From Urophycis tenuis (lineage: Eukaryota; Chordata; Actinopteri; Gadiformes; Phycidae): DNA of 64,000 bases. The DNA is taken from positions 343,927-407,926 of the forward strand of contig JAXIVH010000149.1 of the NCBI GenBank assembly GCA_036785325.1. Reading direction: 5' to 3'. Positions 20,851 to 34,070 of the stretch are shown one piece after another; the stretch's first letter is position 1, and every line of letters starts with the position of its first letter. The notes under the pieces are model-generated. The model did not search any database, was not told the origin of the DNA, and saw only the letters and a program-made list of their open reading frames with translations. The position numbers and the translations under genes were made by a program.

Positions 20851-22924
20851 GGACCCAACAGAGGACAAGAACCAAGCTCCGGCCCTGATTGGCCAAACCA
20901 GGGCTACCTAGCGGTGTTAACAACTGGTTTGTGCTGGTCAGGGGGTAAGTATGTGCCCCCTCCTCTCCATAACCAAAACAATGTATCCTAAAAAGTGTTT
21001 TACTTACCTTTACTTACCTCGACGTTACCTCAACAAATGATCACTCCTTGAAAAAGCTTAAACCCAATACCAATTCCATTTCGGAAACGACACACCTTGA
21101 GAATTGATCACTCTCGGGGGGGCCTCCCTTGGGTGAGGGTGTATAGTGACAATGGCCAGAAACACCCTATGATCCCAGGGTCCACTACTGATGACGTGTC
21201 CTAATATTTCGATAGCACGTTTATACTCAAATAGAAATGGAAAAGAAAAGTCTCACTCCAGCTGTGACTCGTCTTTATTCAAATAAGTAAATATACCAAT
21301 GCATTGGAAGTACCTTCAATCAAACTAGATTGACCTTCATCTTGGAACAAAGAAAACCTTTGGGAAAAGGAAAAACAAGTCTATATCTCCAAATCAGCGG
21401 TTATATCACAACAAGACAGATAACCATTTCGTTTTACTTCATTCTTGGTAATATGGGAAAAGAGAGCTGCGGATGACTAGATATTGGCGAGTGCAACTGC
21501 CTTTGATCCCCTATTCAACTACCGAGTCGTTGGATGAGGTGGGGGGGGTCATCGAGATAACTCTAACGAACCCAACCCTAACCATAGGCCTAACCTTAGC
21601 CCTAACCCTAACTCAACCCTAACACTAACCCTTACCTTGGCCCTAATCTTAACACTAACCTCAACCCCTAACCTTAGCCTTAACACTAACCCTAACCCCT
21701 ACTCTAACTCTAACCCTAACCCCTACTCTAACTCTAACCCTAAGCCTACCCTAACCTCCAACACTAACCCTACCCTAACTCTAACGCTAACCCTAACTCT
21801 AACCTTTGCCCTAACTTTAGCCCTAACCCTAGCCTCAGCCATAACCCTAACCCTTACCTTAGCCCTAACCCTAACCTTAACCCTAACCCTAACCTTGGCC
21901 CTAACCTTAACACTAACCTCAAACCTAACCTTAACCCTAACCTCAGCCATAACCCTAACCCTAACCTTAGCCCTAACCCTAATTCTAGCCCTAACCCTAA
22001 TCTTAACCATAACCTTAACCCTAACCTTGGCCCTAACACTTAACCTAACCTTATCCATAACACTAACCCTAACCTCAACCCTAACCTTAACCCCAATCTC
22101 AGCCGTAACCCCAACCCTATCCTTATCCCTAACCTTAAACCTAACCCTAACCTCAGCCCTAACCTTAACCCTAACCTCAGCCCTCATCTTAACCCTAACC
22201 CCTAACCCCTAACCTCTAACCCTAACCCTAACCTTACCCTAACCGTAACGCTAACCCTAACCCTTACTCTAACCTTAGCCCTAACCTTAGCCCTAACCGT
22301 AACCCTAACCTTAACCCTAACCTTAACCCTAAACCGTAACCTTATACCTAACCCTAACCTCAGCCCTAACCTTAACCCTAACCGCAACCCCTCCCATTTA
22401 CTTCAAACCTAACGTTAAGGTTAACTGCTAACTCTACCCCTAAATCTACCCTAACCTTAACCTACACTTGACATATTGGAGGAAGAAGACAATTACCCAG
22501 CATGCATTTCATCCGGAAAACTTTTCACAAAAAAAACCATTACCGAAGTACCTACGGCGAGAATAGACTACCCCAAGAAATTGTTGTTTTGGGTGAGGAA
22601 AGTAAGCCATTGAGTCTTCTCTAAGGTCAACTTCCTACACAATCTCTGTAGTCGCGCGGTGTATGGGGCACAGGAATTGTTATTAACAGGCTGTTCGGCA
22701 TGGGGTCCTGGAGGGGCCAGGGAGGCAGTGCTTAGTCGCGGCTGGCCTTGGCCTTTCCTACCCTGGGACCGACTGGGAAGGCACCGCTGGTCGGGGCTGG
22801 TCTTGGTCTTTCCTAGGTCTGGACACCCATCGCTGAGGATAGCTGCATTGGGGGACCGTGGAGGCAGTGCTTTGTCACGGCTGGCCTCGGTCCTTCGTGA
22901 CCCCAGTTTTCTGCTAGTTCATCT
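20851..22924 (+). repeat. Monomer 9 (2074 bp, short deleted class)
   Basis: Deleted copy with the junction at 21572/21573, identical to monomers 3 and 8; the telomere-like block runs to 22465. It directly follows another short copy, so 18,777-22,924 is a 4.1 kb stretch without the CTCF-like module. Confidence 0.95.
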
Positions 22925-25711
22925 GGACCCAACAGAGGACAAGAACCAAGCTCCGGCCCTGATTGGCCAAACCAGGGCTACCTAGCGGTGTTAACAACTG
23001 GTTTGTGCTGGTCAGGGGGTAAGTATGTGCCCCCTCCTCTCCATAACCAAAACAATGTATCCTAAAAAGTGTTTTACTTACCTTTACTTACCTCGACGTT
23101 ACCTCAACAAATGATCACTCCTTGAAAAAGCTTAAACCCAATACCAATTCCATTTCGGAAACGACACACCTTGAGAATTGATCACTCTCGGGGGGGCCTC
23201 CCTTGGGTGAGGGTGTATAGTGACAATGGCCAGAAACACCCTATGATCCCAGGGTCCACTACTGATGACGTGTCCTAATATTTCGATAGCACGTTTATAC
23301 TCAAATAGAAATGGAAAAGAAAAGTCTCACTCCAGCTGTGACTCGTCTTTATTCAAATAAGTAAATATACCAATGCATTGGAAGTACCTTCAATCAAACT
23401 AGATTGACCTTCATCTTGGAACAAAGAAAACCTTTGGGAAAAGGAAAAACAAGTCTATATCTCCAAATCAGCGGTTATATCACAACAAGACAGATAACCA
23501 TTTCGTTTTACTTCATTCTTGGTAATATGGGAAAAGAGAGCTGCGGATGACTAGATATTGGCGAGTGCAACTGCCTTTGATCCCCTATTCAACTACCGAG
23601 TCGTTGGATGAGGTGGGGGGGGGGTCATCGAGATAACTCTAACGAACCTAACCGAGCCAGGGCCATCGAAAGAACGGGCTCTCTACACAACCCATTTATA
23701 TTACCTTACCAACTGTTATTCACAAAACGACCACTAGATGGAGGCGATGGACCACCACTGAAGAATCAAAAGAAGGCAACCAGCCTTTAACACAAAGACT
23801 AAAAACTCACTCCAGCTGTGATCCTCTTTATCTAAATAAATAAATAAACAAAAATGAATAAATAAATAGACTAAATAAATATACAAATATAAATAAATAA
23901 ATCAAATATAGATTACCTTACCAACTATTGCAATTACCTATTATTATTGTTATTATTATTATTACTTACCTATTAATGCAATTTCCCAACCTGGGAACAA
24001 TAGAGTATTTCTATTTCTATTTCTATAACTCTTCTTCACAAAACGACCACTAGGTGGAGACGACGCACCACCAGCGAGGAATCAAAAGAGGAGGAACAAC
24101 CTTGAATACAAAGATTAAAACCCACTCCAGCTGTGAGTCTCTCGATGTATTTATTAACTAAAAAAATATATATTAAATATATATACTCCTCCCATCTCTT
24201 CTCCCCTGTCTTCCCTCATGGAAATGAGGGAGTTGGGGGAGATAGAGTGTACTAGCCCGATCCGGCGGGGGTGAGTTCAGTCCGTACAGACTGTCTCACC
24301 TTGACTCTACCTTCCTCAATCTCTAGCTCTAACTCTAACCCTAGGGATAACCTCAACCCCAACCCTAACCATAGGCCTAACCTTAGCCCTAACCCTAACT
24401 CAACCCTAACACTAACCCTTACCTTGGCCCTAATCTTAACACTAACCTCAACCCCTAACCTTAGCCTTAACACTAACCCTAACCCCTACTCTAACTCTAA
24501 CCCTAACCCCTACTCTAACTCTAACCCTAAGCCTACCCTAACCTCCAACACTAACCCTACCCTAACTCTAACGCTAACCCTAACTCTAACCTTTGCCCTA
24601 ACTTTAGCCCTAACCCTAGCCTCAGCCATAACCCTAACCCTTACCTTAGCCCTAACCCTAACCTTAACCCTAACCCTAACCTTGGCCCTAACCTTAACAC
24701 TAACCTCAAACCTAACCTTAACCCTAACCTCAGCCATAACCCTAACCCTAACCTTAGCCCTAACCCTAATTCTAGCCCTAACCCTAATCTTAACCATAAC
24801 CTTAACCCTAACCTTGGCCCTAACACTTAACCTAACCTTATCCATAACACTAACCCTAACCTCAACCCTAACCTTAACCCCAATCTCAGCCGTAACCCCA
24901 ACCCTATCCTTATCCCTAACCTTAAACCTAACCCTAACCTCAGCCCTAACCTTAACCCTAACCTCAGCCCTCATCTTAACCCTAACCCCTAACCCCTAAC
25001 CTCTAACCCTAACCCTAACCTTACCCTAACCGTAACGCTAACCCTAACCCTTACTCTAACCTTAGCCCTAACCTTAGCCCTAACCGTAACCCTAACCTTA
25101 ACCCTAACCTTAACCCTAAACCGTAACCTTATACCTAACCCTAACCTCAGCCCTAACCTTAACCCTAACCGCAACCCCTCCCATTTACTTCAAACCTAAC
25201 GTTAAGGTTAACTGCTAACTCTACCCCTAAATCTACCCTAACCTTAACCTACACTTGACATATTGGAGGAAGAAGACAATTACCCAGCATGCATTTCATC
25301 CGGAAAACTTTTCACAAAAAAAACCATTACCGAAGTACCTACGGCGAGAATAGACTACCCCAAGAAATTGTTGTTTTGGGTGAGGAAAGTAAGCCATTGA
25401 GTCTTCTCTAAGGTCAACTTCCTACACAATCTCTGTAGTCGCGCGGTGTATGGGGCACAGGAATTGTTATTAACAGGCTGTTCGGCATGGGGTCCTGGAG
25501 GGGCCAGGGAGGCAGTGCTTAGTCGCGGCTGGCCTTGGCCTTTCCTACCCTGGGACCGACTGGGAAGGCACCGCTGGTCGGGGCTGGTCTTGGTCTTTCC
25601 TAGGTCTGGACACCCATCGCTGAGGATAGCTGCATTGGGGGACCGTGGAGGCAGTGCTTTGTCACGGCTGGCCTCGGTCCTTCGTGACCCCAGTTTTCTG
25701 CTAGTTCATCT
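22925..25711 (+). repeat. Monomer 10 (2787 bp)
   Basis: Full copy with CTCF-like sites at 23731 and 24047, telomere-like block at 24328-25252 and a G tract of 10. It corresponds to monomer 4. Confidence 0.95.
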
Positions 25712-28496
25712 GGACCCAACAGAGGACAAGAACCAAGCTCCGGCCCTGATTGGCCAAACCAGGGCTACCTAGCGGTGTTAACAACTGGTTTGTGCTGGTC
25801 AGGGGGTAAGTATGTGCCCCCTCCTCTCCATAACCAAAACAATGTATCCTAAAAAGTGTTTTACTTACCTTTACTTACCTCGACGTTACCTCAACAAATG
25901 ATCACTCCTTGAAAAAGCTTAAACCCAATACCAATTCCATTTCGGAAACGACACACCTTGAGAATTGATCACTCTCGGGGGGGCCTCCCTTGGGTGAGGG
26001 TGTATAGTGACAATGGCCAGAAACACCCTATGATCCCAGGGTCCACTACTGATGACGTGTCCTAATATTTCGATAGCACGTTTATACTCAAATAGAAATG
26101 GAAAAGAAAAGTCTCACTCCAGCTGTGACTCGTCTTTATTCAAATAAGTAAATATACCAATGCATTGGAAGTACCTTCAATCAAACTAGATTGACCTTCA
26201 TCTTGGAACAAAGAAAACCTTTGGGAAAAGGAAAAACAAGTCTATATCTCCAAATCAGCGGTTATATCACAACAAGACAGATAACCATTTCGTTTTACTT
26301 CATTCTTGGTAATATGGGAAAAGAGAGCTGCGGATGACTAGATATTGGCGAGTGCAACTGCCTTTGATCCCCTATTCAACTACCGAGTCGTTGGATGAGG
26401 TGGGGGGGGTCATCGAGATAACTCTAACGAACCTAACCGAGCCAGGGCCATCGAAAGAACGGGCTCTCTACACAACCCATTTATATTACCTTACCAACTG
26501 TTATTCACAAAACGACCACTAGATGGAGGCGATGGACCACCACTGAAGAATCAAAAGAAGGCAACCAGCCTTTAACACAAAGACTAAAAACTCACTCCAG
26601 CTGTGATCCTCTTTATCTAAATAAATAAATAAACAAAAATGAATAAATAAATAGACTAAATAAATATACAAATATAAATAAATAAATCAAATATAGATTA
26701 CCTTACCAACTATTGCAATTACCTATTATTATTGTTATTATTATTATTACTTACCTATTAATGCAATTTCCCAACCTGGGAACAATAGAGTATTTCTATT
26801 TCTATTTCTATAACTCTTCTTCACAAAACGACCACTAGGTGGAGACGACGCACCACCAGCGAGGAATCAAAAGAGGAGGAACAACCTTGAATACAAAGAT
26901 TAAAACCCACTCCAGCTGTGAGTCTCTCGATGTATTTATTAACTAAAAAAATATATATTAAATATATATACTCCTCCCATCTCTTCTCCCCTGTCTTCCC
27001 TCATGGAAATGAGGGAGTTGGGGGAGATAGAGTGTACTAGCCCGATCCGGCGGGGGTGAGTTCAGTCCGTACAGACTGTCTCACCTTGACTCTACCTTCC
27101 TCAATCTCTAGCTCTAACTCTAACCCTAGGGATAACCTCAACCCCAACCCTAACCATAGGCCTAACCTTAGCCCTAACCCTAACTCAACCCTAACACTAA
27201 CCCTTACCTTGGCCCTAATCTTAACACTAACCTCAACCCCTAACCTTAGCCTTAACACTAACCCTAACCCCTACTCTAACTCTAACCCTAACCCCTACTC
27301 TAACTCTAACCCTAAGCCTACCCTAACCTCCAACACTAACCCTACCCTAACTCTAACGCTAACCCTAACTCTAACCTTTACCCTAACTTTAGCCCTAACC
27401 CTAGCCTCAGCCATAACCCTAACCCTTACCTTAGCCCTAACCCTAACCTTAACCCTAACCCTAACCTTGGCCCTAACCTTAACACTAACCTCAAACCTAA
27501 CCTTAACCCTAACCTCAGCCATAACCCTAACCCTAACCTTAGCCCTAACCCTAATTCTAGCCCTAACCCTAATCTTAACCATAACCTTAACCCTAACCTT
27601 GGCCCTAACACTTAACCTAACCTTATCCATAACACTAACCCTAACCTCAACCCTAACCTTAACCCCAATCTCAGCCGTAACCCCAACCCTATCCTTATCC
27701 CTAACCTTAAACCTAACCCTAACCTCAGCCCTAACCTTAACCCTAACCTCAGCCCTCATCTTAACCCTAACCCCTAACCCCTAACCTCTAACCCTAACCC
27801 TAACCTTACCCTAACCGTAACGCTAACCCTAACCCTTACTCTAACCTTAGCCCTAACCTTAGCCCTAACCGTAACCCTAACCTTAACCCTAACCTTAACC
27901 CTAAACCGTAACCTTATACCTAACCCTAACCTCAGCCCTAACCTTAACCCTAACCGCAACCCCTCCCATTTACTTCAAACCTAACGTTAAGGTTAACTGC
28001 TAACTCTACCCCTAAATCTACCCTAACCTTAACCTACACTTGACATATTGGAGGAAGAAGACAATTACCCAGCATGCATTTCATCCGGAAAACTTTTCAC
28101 AAAAAAAACCATTACCGAAGTACCTACGGCGAGAATAGACTACCCCAAGAAATTGTTGTTTTGGGTGAGGAAAGTAAGCCATTGAGTCTTCTCTAAGGTC
28201 AACTTCCTACACAATCTCTGTAGTCGCGCGGTGTATGGGGCACAGGAATTGTTATTAACAGGCTGTTCGGCATGGGGTCCTGGAGGGGCCAGGGAGGCAG
28301 TGCTTAGTCGCGGCTGGCCTTGGCCTTTCCTACCCTGGGACCGACTGGGAAGGCACCGCTGGTCGGGGCTGGTCTTGGTCTTTCCTAGGTCTGGACACCC
28401 ATCGCTGAGGATAGCTGCATTGGGGGACCGTGGAGGCAGTGCTTTGTCACGGCTGGCCTCGGTCCTTCGTGACCCCAGTTTTCTGCTAGTTCATCT
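25712..28496 (+). repeat. Monomer 11 (2785 bp, mosaic)
   Basis: Full copy with CTCF-like sites at 26516 and 26832 and telomere-like block at 27113-28037. It combines the 8-base G tract of monomer 5 with the CTTTACCC marker of class B (near 27376) but lacks the class B 9-A run and GCAATCCC. This looks like a recombinant or gene-converted copy. Confidence 0.95.
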
Positions 28497-31283
28497 GGAC
28501 CCAACAGAGGACAAGAACCAAGCTCCGGCCCTGATTGGCCAAACCAGGGCTACCTAGCGGTGTTAACAACTGGTTTGTGCTGGTCAGGGGGTAAGTATGT
28601 GCCCCCTCCTCTCCATAACCAAAACAATGTATCCTAAAAAGTGTTTTACTTACCTTTACTTACCTCGACGTTACCTCAACAAATGATCACTCCTTGAAAA
28701 AGCTTAAACCCAATACCAATTCCATTTCGGAAACGACACACCTTGAGAATTGATCACTCTCGGGGGGGCCTCCCTTGGGTGAGGGTGTATAGTGACAATG
28801 GCCAGAAACACCCTATGATCCCAGGGTCCACTACTGATGACGTGTCCTAATATTTCGATAGCACGTTTATACTCAAATAGAAATGGAAAAGAAAAGTCTC
28901 ACTCCAGCTGTGACTCGTCTTTATTCAAATAAGTAAATATACCAATGCATTGGAAGTACCTTCAATCAAACTAGATTGACCTTCATCTTGGAACAAAGAA
29001 AACCTTTGGGAAAAGGAAAAACAAGTCTATATCTCCAAATCAGCGGTTATATCACAACAAGACAGATAACCATTTCGTTTTACTTCATTCTTGGTAATAT
29101 GGGAAAAGAGAGCTGCGGATGACTAGATATTGGCGAGTGCAACTGCCTTTGATCCCCTATTCAACTACCGAGTCGTTGGATGAGGTGGGGGGGGGGTCAT
29201 CGAGATAACTCTAACGAACCTAACCGAGCCAGGGCCATCGAAAGAACGGGCTCTCTACACAACCCATTTATATTACCTTACCAACTGTTATTCACAAAAC
29301 GACCACTAGATGGAGGCGATGGACCACCACTGAAGAATCAAAAGAAGGCAACCAGCCTTTAACACAAAGACTAAAAACTCACTCCAGCTGTGATCCTCTT
29401 TATCTAAATAAATAAATAAACAAAAATGAATAAATAAATAGACTAAATAAATATACAAATATAAATAAATAAATCAAATATAGATTACCTTACCAACTAT
29501 TGCAATTACCTATTATTATTGTTATTATTATTATTACTTACCTATTAATGCAATTTCCCAACCTGGGAACAATAGAGTATTTCTATTTCTATTTCTATAA
29601 CTCTTCTTCACAAAACGACCACTAGGTGGAGACGACGCACCACCAGCGAGGAATCAAAAGAGGAGGAACAACCTTGAATACAAAGATTAAAACCCACTCC
29701 AGCTGTGAGTCTCTCGATGTATTTATTAACTAAAAAAATATATATTAAATATATATACTCCTCCCATCTCTTCTCCCCTGTCTTCCCTCATGGAAATGAG
29801 GGAGTTGGGGGAGATAGAGTGTACTAGCCCGATCCGGCGGGGGTGAGTTCAGTCCGTACAGACTGTCTCACCTTGACTCTACCTTCCTCAATCTCTAGCT
29901 CTAACTCTAACCCTAGGGATAACCTCAACCCCAACCCTAACCATAGGCCTAACCTTAGCCCTAACCCTAACTCAACCCTAACACTAACCCTTACCTTGGC
30001 CCTAATCTTAACACTAACCTCAACCCCTAACCTTAGCCTTAACACTAACCCTAACCCCTACTCTAACTCTAACCCTAACCCCTACTCTAACTCTAACCCT
30101 AAGCCTACCCTAACCTCCAACACTAACCCTACCCTAACTCTAACGCTAACCCTAACTCTAACCTTTGCCCTAACTTTAGCCCTAACCCTAGCCTCAGCCA
30201 TAACCCTAACCCTTACCTTAGCCCTAACCCTAACCTTAACCCTAACCCTAACCCTGGCCCTAACCTTAACACTAACCTCAAACCTAACCTTAACCCTAAC
30301 CTCAGCCATAACCCTAACCCTAACCTTAGCCCTAACCCTAATTCTAGCCCTAACCCTAATCTTAACCATAACCTTAACCCTAACCTTGGCCCTAACACTT
30401 AACCTAACCTTATCCATAACACTAACCCTAACCTCAACCCTAACCTTAACCCCAATCTCAGCCGTAACCCCAACCCTATCCTTATCCCTAACCTTAAACC
30501 TAACCCTAACCTCAGCCCTAACCTTAACCCTAACCTCAGCCCTCATCTTAACCCTAACCCCTAACCCCTAACCTCTAACCCTAACCCTAACCTTACCCTA
30601 ACCGTAACGCTAACCCTAACCCTTACTCTAACCTTAGCCCTAACCTTAGCCCTAACCGTAACCCTAACCTTAACCCTAACCTTAACCCTAAACCGTAACC
30701 TTATACCTAACCCTAACCTCAGCCCTAACCTTAACCCTAACCGCAACCCCTCCCATTTACTTCAAACCTAACGTTAAGGTTAACTGCTAACTCTACCCCT
30801 AAATCTACCCTAACCTTAACCTACACTTGACATATTGGAGGAAGAAGACAATTACCCAGCATGCATTTCATCCGGAAAACTTTTCACAAAAAAACCCATT
30901 ACCGAAGTACCTACGGCGAGAATAGACTACCCCAAGAAATTGTTGTTTTGGGTGAGGAAAGTAAGCCATTGAGTCTTCTCTAAGGTCAACTTCCTACACA
31001 ATCTCTGTAGTCGCGCGGTGTATGGGGCACAGGAATTGTTATTAACAGGCTGTTCGGCATGGGGTCCTGGAGGGGCCAGGGAGGCAGTGCTTAGTCGCGG
31101 CTGGCCTTGGCCTTTCCTACCCTGGGACCGACTGGGAAGGCACCGCTGGTCGGGGCTGGTCTTGGTCTTTCCTAGGTCTGGACACCCATCGCTGAGGATA
31201 GCTGCATTGGGGGACCGTGGAGGCAGTGCTTTGTCACGGCTGGCCTCGGTCCTTCGTGACCCCAGTTTTCTGCTAGTTCATCT
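28497..31283 (+). repeat. Monomer 12 (2787 bp, ACCCTGGCCC class)
   Basis: Full copy with CTCF-like sites at 29303 and 29619 and telomere-like block at 29900-30824. The marker ACCCTGGCCC near 30250 (ACCTTGGCCC elsewhere) recurs in monomers 16, 20 and 23 and defines the four-monomer higher-order period. Confidence 0.95.
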
Positions 31284-34070
31284 GGACCCAACAGAGGACA
31301 AGAACCAAGCTCCGGCCCTGATTGGCCAAACCAGGGCTACCTAGCGGTGTTAACAACTGGTTTGTGCTGGTCAGGGGGTAAGTATGTGCCCCCTCCTCTC
31401 CATAACCAAAACAATGTATCCTAAAAAGTGTTTTACTTACCTTTACTTACCTCGACGTTACCTCAACAAATGATCACTCCTTGAAAAAGCTTAAACCCAA
31501 TACCAATTCCATTTCGGAAACGACACACCTTGAGAATTGATCACTCTCGGGGGGGCCTCCCTTGGGTGAGGGTGTATAGTGACAATGGCCAGAAACACCC
31601 TATGATCCCAGGGTCCACTACTGATGACGTGTCCTAATATTTCGATAGCACGTTTATACTCAAATAGAAATGGAAAAGAAAAGTCTCACTCCAGCTGTGA
31701 CTCGTCTTTATTCAAATAAGTAAATATACCAATGCATTGGAAGTACCTTCAATCAAACTAGATTGACCTTCATCTTGGAACAAAGAAAACCTTTGGGAAA
31801 AGGAAAAACAAGTCTATATCTCCAAATCAGCGGTTATATCACAACAAGACAGATAACCATTTCGTTTTACTTCATTCTTGGTAATATGGGAAAAGAGAGC
31901 TGCGGATGACTAGATATTGGCGAGTGCAACTGCCTTTGATCCCCTATTCAACTACCGAGTCGTTGGATGAGGTGGGGGGGGGGTCATCGAGATAACTCTA
32001 ACGAACCTAACCGAGCCAGGGCCATCGAAAGAACGGGCTCTCTACACAACCCATTTATATTACCTTACCAACTGTTATTCACAAAACGACCACTAGATGG
32101 AGGCGATGGACCACCACTGAAGAATCAAAAGAAGGCAACCAGCCTTTAACACAAAGACTAAAAACTCACTCCAGCTGTGATCCTCTTTATCTAAATAAAT
32201 AAATAAACAAAAATGAATAAATAAATAGACTAAATAAATATACAAATATAAATAAATAAATCAAATATAGATTACCTTACCAACTATTGCAATTACCTAT
32301 TATTATTGTTATTATTATTATTACTTACCTATTAATGCAATTTCCCAACCTGGGAACAATAGAGTATTTCTATTTCTATTTCTATAACTCTTCTTCACAA
32401 AACGACCACTAGGTGGAGACGACGCACCACCAGCGAGGAATCAAAAGAGGAGGAACAACCTTGAATACAAAGATTAAAACCCACTCCAGCTGTGAGTCTC
32501 TCGATGTATTTATTAACTAAAAAAATATATATTAAATATATATACTCCTCCCATCTCTTCTCCCCTGTCTTCCCTCATGGAAATGAGGGAGTTGGGGGAG
32601 ATAGAGTGTACTAGCCCGATCCGGCGGGGGTGAGTTCAGTCCGTACAGACTGTCTCACCTTGACTCTACCTTCCTCAATCTCTAGCTCTAACTCTAACCC
32701 TAGGGATAACCTCAACCCCAACCCTAACCATAGGCCTAACCTTAGCCCTAACCCTAACTCAACCCTAACACTAACCCTTACCTTGGCCCTAATCTTAACA
32801 CTAACCTCAACCCCTAACCTTAGCCTTAACACTAACCCTAACCCCTACTCTAACTCTAACCCTAACCCCTACTCTAACTCTAACCCTAAGCCTACCCTAA
32901 CCTCCAACACTAACCCTACCCTAACTCTAACGCTAACCCTAACTCTAACCTTTGCCCTAACTTTAGCCCTAACCCTAGCCTCAGCCATAACCCTAACCCT
33001 TACCTTAGCCCTAACCCTAACCTTAACCCTAACCCTAACCTTGGCCCTAACCTTAACACTAACCTCAAACCTAACCTTAACCCTAACCTCAGCCATAACC
33101 CTAACCCTAACCTTAGCCCTAACCCTAATTCTAGCCCTAACCCTAATCTTAACCATAACCTTAACCCTAACCTTGGCCCTAACACTTAACCTAACCTTAT
33201 CCATAACACTAACCCTAACCTCAACCCTAACCTTAACCCCAATCTCAGCCGTAACCCCAACCCTATCCTTATCCCTAACCTTAAACCTAACCCTAACCTC
33301 AGCCCTAACCTTAACCCTAACCTCAGCCCTCATCTTAACCCTAACCCCTAACCCCTAACCTCTAACCCTAACCCTAACCTTACCCTAACCGTAACGCTAA
33401 CCCTAACCCTTACTCTAACCTTAGCCCTAACCTTAGCCCTAACCGTAACCCTAACCTTAACCCTAACCTTAACCCTAAACCGTAACCTTATACCTAACCC
33501 TAACCTCAGCCCTAACCTTAACCCTAACCGCAACCCCTCCCATTTACTTCAAACCTAACGTTAAGGTTAACTGCTAACTCTACCCCTAAATCTACCCTAA
33601 CCTTAACCTACACTTGACATATTGGAGGAAGAAGACAATTACCCAGCATGCATTTCATCCGGAAAACTTTTCACAAAAAAAACCATTACCGAAGTACCTA
33701 CGGCGAGAATAGACTACCCCAAGAAATTGTTGTTTTGGGTGAGGAAAGTAAGCCATTGAGTCTTCTCTAAGGTCAACTTCCTACACAATCTCTGTAGTCG
33801 CGCGGTGTATGGGGCACAGGAATTGTTATTAACAGGCTGTTCGGCATGGGGTCCTGGAGGGGCCAGGGAGGCAGTGCTTAGTCGCGGCTGGCCTTGGCCT
33901 TTCCTACCCTGGGACCGACTGGGAAGGCACCGCTGGTCGGGGCTGGTCTTGGTCTTTCCTAGGTCTGGACACCCATCGCTGAGGATAGCTGCATTGGGGG
34001 ACCGTGGAGGCAGTGCTTTGTCACGGCTGGCCTCGGTCCTTCGTGACCCCAGTTTTCTGCTAGTTCATCT
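31284..34070 (+). repeat. Monomer 13 (2787 bp)
   Basis: Full copy with CTCF-like sites at 32090 and 32406, telomere-like block at 32687-33611 and a G tract of 10. It carries the majority allele at all markers I followed. Confidence 0.95.
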
